NCBI GenBank assembly: GCA_007132635.1
Contig: SLOG01000158.1
Coordinates: 1-14,683 of the forward strand
Reading direction: 5' to 3'
Length of the DNA stretch: 14,683 bases
Origin: Limnochordia bacterium
Lineage (GTDB): Bacteria > Bacillota > Limnochordia > Darwinibacteriales > SLO01
Shown: positions 12,596 to 14,683 of the stretch, piece by piece
Layout of the letters: each line of letters starts with the position of its first letter
Numbering within the stretch: position 1 is the stretch's first letter
Position numbers and translations under genes: made by a program
The notes under the pieces: generated by a model
The model's database searches: none
Told to the model about the DNA's origin: nothing
The model's input: the letters and a program-made list of their open reading frames with translations, nothing else

Positions 12596-14113
12596 ATGTC
12601 GGTCATCGATATGAAAGGCATCACCAAAAGGTTTGGTGACCTTACAGCCAATGACCAGGTGGATTTCTCCGTGCGTGAAGGGGAAATCCACTCCCTTTTG
12701 GGAGAAAATGGTGCCGGAAAAACGACGCTGATGAAGATTCTTTTCGGGATGCTGCGTCCTGACGAGGGGACGATTGTCGTGAAAGGCCGGGAGGGACTGC
12801 TGACGCCGGCCAGCGCTATTCGCCGAGGATTGGCCATGGTTCACCAGCATTTTATGCTGTTTAACCCGCTGACAGTTGCAGAAAATATCGTGCTAGGCCA
12901 CGAGCCCACCAAGGTGTTCTTACGGAAAAAGACCATCGAAGGGCAGGTGGCCTCTTTAGCGCGGCAGTACGGCTTTAAGATGCAGCCCGGGATTCGCATC
13001 GAGGATCTCCCGTTGGGCACACGCCAGCGGGTGGAGATACTCAAAGCCCTGTATTGGGGGGCCGATATCCTCATCTTGGATGAACCCACAGCTGTCTTGA
13101 CGCCGCCTGAAGTGGATGAACTCTTCGAAAACCTTCGGCGGCTTCGCGAAGCGGGTAAGACGGTTGTGATCATCACGCATAAGCTTAAAGAGACGATGGC
13201 CCTTTCGGATCGAGTCACCATTCTCCGGCAGGGAAAAACGGTGTCTGTGTTGGATACGAAAGAAACGTCACCGGAAGAACTGGCCCGATTGATGGTCGGC
13301 CGCGACATCCGTTTCGATGCCTTTCCTGCAGTCGAGAGTACGCAGCCGGTCAAACTGCAGCTGATCGATGTGTCGCTGCGAGCACACGCGGACATAGGAC
13401 TCCGGCATGTCGATTTGCAGGTGCGTGCTGGGGAGATCCTAGGCGTGGCAGGCGTGGATGGCAACGGGCAGCGAGAGTTAGCGAGTGTTCTGGTAGGTTT
13501 GGCTGTTCCTGAGCGAGGCGCGGTGATTCTCAACGACCGGGAGGTTACCAGGCAGTCGGCACGGAAGCGCTACTCGCAAGGTTTGGGTTTTATCCCAGAG
13601 GACCGGATGGACGGTGGTCTGGTGAGCGGGTTTACGGTAGCCGAAAACCTCATTTTGGGATACCATCGACTCGCCCAGTTTGGCGGTAATCGACTGAATC
13701 AACCCGCCATCCGCGCTTTTGCCGAAGGGTTAATCCGTGATTTCGACATCCGTGGTGCTCAGCCGGATACCCTTATTGATCGTCTGTCTGGCGGCAACCA
13801 GCAGAAAGTCATGCTGGCGCGGGTCTTTGCGCAGAATCCGGATGTGGTAGTCATCGCGCAGCCTACTCGAGGCGTCGACGTCGGTGCCATCGAAGCCATT
13901 CATGACCATGTTTTCGCTCTGAAGCAGGCAGGGAAGGCGATATTGATCATCTCGGCTGACCTAGATGAGATCATGAAACTAAGTGACCGGGTAGCGGTGC
14001 TGTTTGAGGGCCGCATCGTTGCCTGCCGGCAGCGATCGGATTGGAGTGAAGAGAATCTCGGCCTCTCCATGGCTGGGCGTCTGGTGGACTCGAAAGAGGT
14101 GATCAGCGCATGA
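12596..14113 (+). CDS. Nucleoside ABC importer ATPase with two ABC domains
   Basis: The protein has 505 residues, with GAGGTG 5 nt before the ATG. It is a tandem ATPase of the RbsA/YufO (NupO) type that powers import by Bmp-dependent transporters on the inner face of the membrane. Domain 1 has Walker A GENGAGKT (Lys42), the Q-loop HQHFMLF, a degenerate signature LPLGTRQR, Walker B LILDEPT (Asp162-Glu163) and the switch His in ITHK. Domain 2 lacks a Walker A Lys (GVDGNGQRE), has a canonical signature LSGGNQQK (397-404) and a Walker B ending Ala421-Gln422-Pro (IAQPTRGVDVGA). Domain 2 is thus probably non-hydrolytic, as is usual in this family, leaving one working site made of the domain 1 Walker motifs and the domain 2 signature. 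Its TGA overlaps the permease ATG (ATGA at 14110-14113). Confidence 0.93.
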   Translation: MSVIDMKGITKRFGDLTANDQVDFSVREGEIHSLLGENGAGKTTLMKILFGMLRPDEGTIVVKGREGLLTPASAIRRGLAMVHQHFMLFNPLTVAENIVLGHEPTKVFLRKKTIEGQVASLARQYGFKMQPGIRIEDLPLGTRQRVEILKALYWGADILILDEPTAVLTPPEVDELFENLRRLREAGKTVVIITHKLKETMALSDRVTILRQGKTVSVLDTKETSPEELARLMVGRDIRFDAFPAVESTQPVKLQLIDVSLRAHADIGLRHVDLQVRAGEILGVAGVDGNGQRELASVLVGLAVPERGAVILNDREVTRQSARKRYSQGLGFIPEDRMDGGLVSGFTVAENLILGYHRLAQFGGNRLNQPAIRAFAEGLIRDFDIRGAQPDTLIDRLSGGNQQKVMLARVFAQNPDVVVIAQPTRGVDVGAIEAIHDHVFALKQAGKAILIISADLDEIMKLSDRVAVLFEGRIVACRQRSDWSEENLGLSMAGRLVDSKEVISA

Positions 14114-14683
14114 ACTGGCGGACGTCGCTTATCGGCCTGTTACTAGCCTTAATTGTAGCCGGGTTCGTAATTTTGGCCGCGGGTTACTCTCCGCTGCAGG
14201 CCTACGGGGCCTTGCTGCGAGGTTCCTTTGGCAGTGTCGGTGGGGTTGCTCAAGCGCTGCAGCGGTCCATGCCGCTTATTTTTACCGGGTTGTCGGTAGC
14301 GGCCGCCATGCGCTGCGGACTCATCAACATCGGGGCAGAGGGACAGCTCTTAATGGGCGCGGTTGCTGCAGCCTATGTCGGTTTTGCCTTCTCACTGCCG
14401 GGGGGTCTGCACCTCATAGCGGCACTCGTCGCTGCCGCAGCGGCAGGGGGATTGTGGGCAGCCTTGGCTGGTTTTCTGAAGGTGGTGCGGGGAGCCCATG
14501 AAGTGATAATCACTATAATGCTCAATTACGTTGCGGTTCATCTAACCAGTTACCTGGTGAACTATCCCTTGAAAGTCGAGGGCCCCGTGGCCCAAACACC
14601 GATGGTTGAGGCCACGGCTCGTTTGGCTCGCTTCGGTGGTACTGAACTTTCATGGGCCTTCCCGCTGGCGGTTATCGCGGCGC
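14110..14683 (+). CDS. Nucleoside ABC importer permease (partial, runs off the end)
   Basis: Translation from the ATG at 14110, overlapping the ATPase stop by 4 bp, gives 191 residues with no stop before the window ends. It starts with MNWRTSLIGLLLALIVAGFV, a first transmembrane helix, followed by PLIFTGLSVAAAMRCGLINI, then GAEGQLLMGAVAAAYVGFAF, then GLWAALAGFLKVVRGAHEVI and ITIMLNYVAVHLTSYLVNYP. GLINIGAEGQ and the GAHEVIITIMLNY coupling helix are marks of the BPD_transp_2 permeases (YufP/NupP-type) that work with Bmp proteins. A second permease gene usually follows in such operons and would lie outside this window. Confidence 0.92.
   Translation, partial: MNWRTSLIGLLLALIVAGFVILAAGYSPLQAYGALLRGSFGSVGGVAQALQRSMPLIFTGLSVAAAMRCGLINIGAEGQLLMGAVAAAYVGFAFSLPGGLHLIAALVAAAAAGGLWAALAGFLKVVRGAHEVIITIMLNYVAVHLTSYLVNYPLKVEGPVAQTPMVEATARLARFGGTELSWAFPLAVIAA

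Overview
This window looks like part of a chromosome from an anaerobic, saccharolytic or scavenging bacterium of mid-range GC content. The ribosome-binding sites are strong and Bacillota-like (AAGGAGG type), TTG and GTG starts are frequent, and there is a purine riboswitch; all three point to a Bacillota-type lineage. The two solute-binding proteins and the Bmp protein, however, have (or, for the truncated one, should have had) ordinary signal-peptidase-I signals with no lipobox cysteine. That is unusual for a monoderm and fits a diderm or deep-branching group such as Limnochordia/Hydrogenispora-like Bacillota. This placement is inference; no marker gene is present.

Layout. Positions 46-756 (+) and 956-1429 (-) encode two small secreted proteins of unknown function, separated by a palindromic repeat element and a hairpin. 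Positions 1628-3508 (-) encode a full-length family 5 solute-binding protein with a clear terminator and no permease genes beside it. Positions 3509-3946 form a long intergenic stretch with a second, inverted copy of the palindromic repeat. Positions 3947-5257 (+) encode a metal-dependent amidohydrolase-like protein. Positions 5283-6134 (-) encode a TIM-barrel-like protein of unknown function. Positions 6244-7845 (-) hold a solute-binding-protein paralogue that has lost its first ~90 residues, including the signal peptide. Positions 7916-10315 (+) encode two URO-D superfamily proteins that are not HemE and resemble corrinoid methyltransferase-type relatives.

Positions 10335-14683 (+) form the best-understood unit. 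A sigma-A-type promoter (TTGACA, 17 bp, TACCAT) leads into a guanine-class purine riboswitch (aptamer 10393-10463) and a terminator-like hairpin. These are followed by a tightly packed operon: purine nucleoside phosphorylase (TTG start at 10659), Bmp-family nucleoside-binding protein, double ABC ATPase, and the first part of a permease that runs off the window. Together they would import nucleosides and split them to base plus ribose-1-phosphate. The aptamer's specificity cytosine and the Asn/Ala pair in the phosphorylase base pocket both point to 6-oxopurines (guanine, hypoxanthine), so sensor and enzyme agree.

The least expected feature is a ~125-bp imperfect palindrome present in two opposite-facing copies (756-880 and 3793-3918). 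They align without gaps until the last one or two bases at about 78% identity, with compensatory base changes in the central stem, and a half copy begins at 880.
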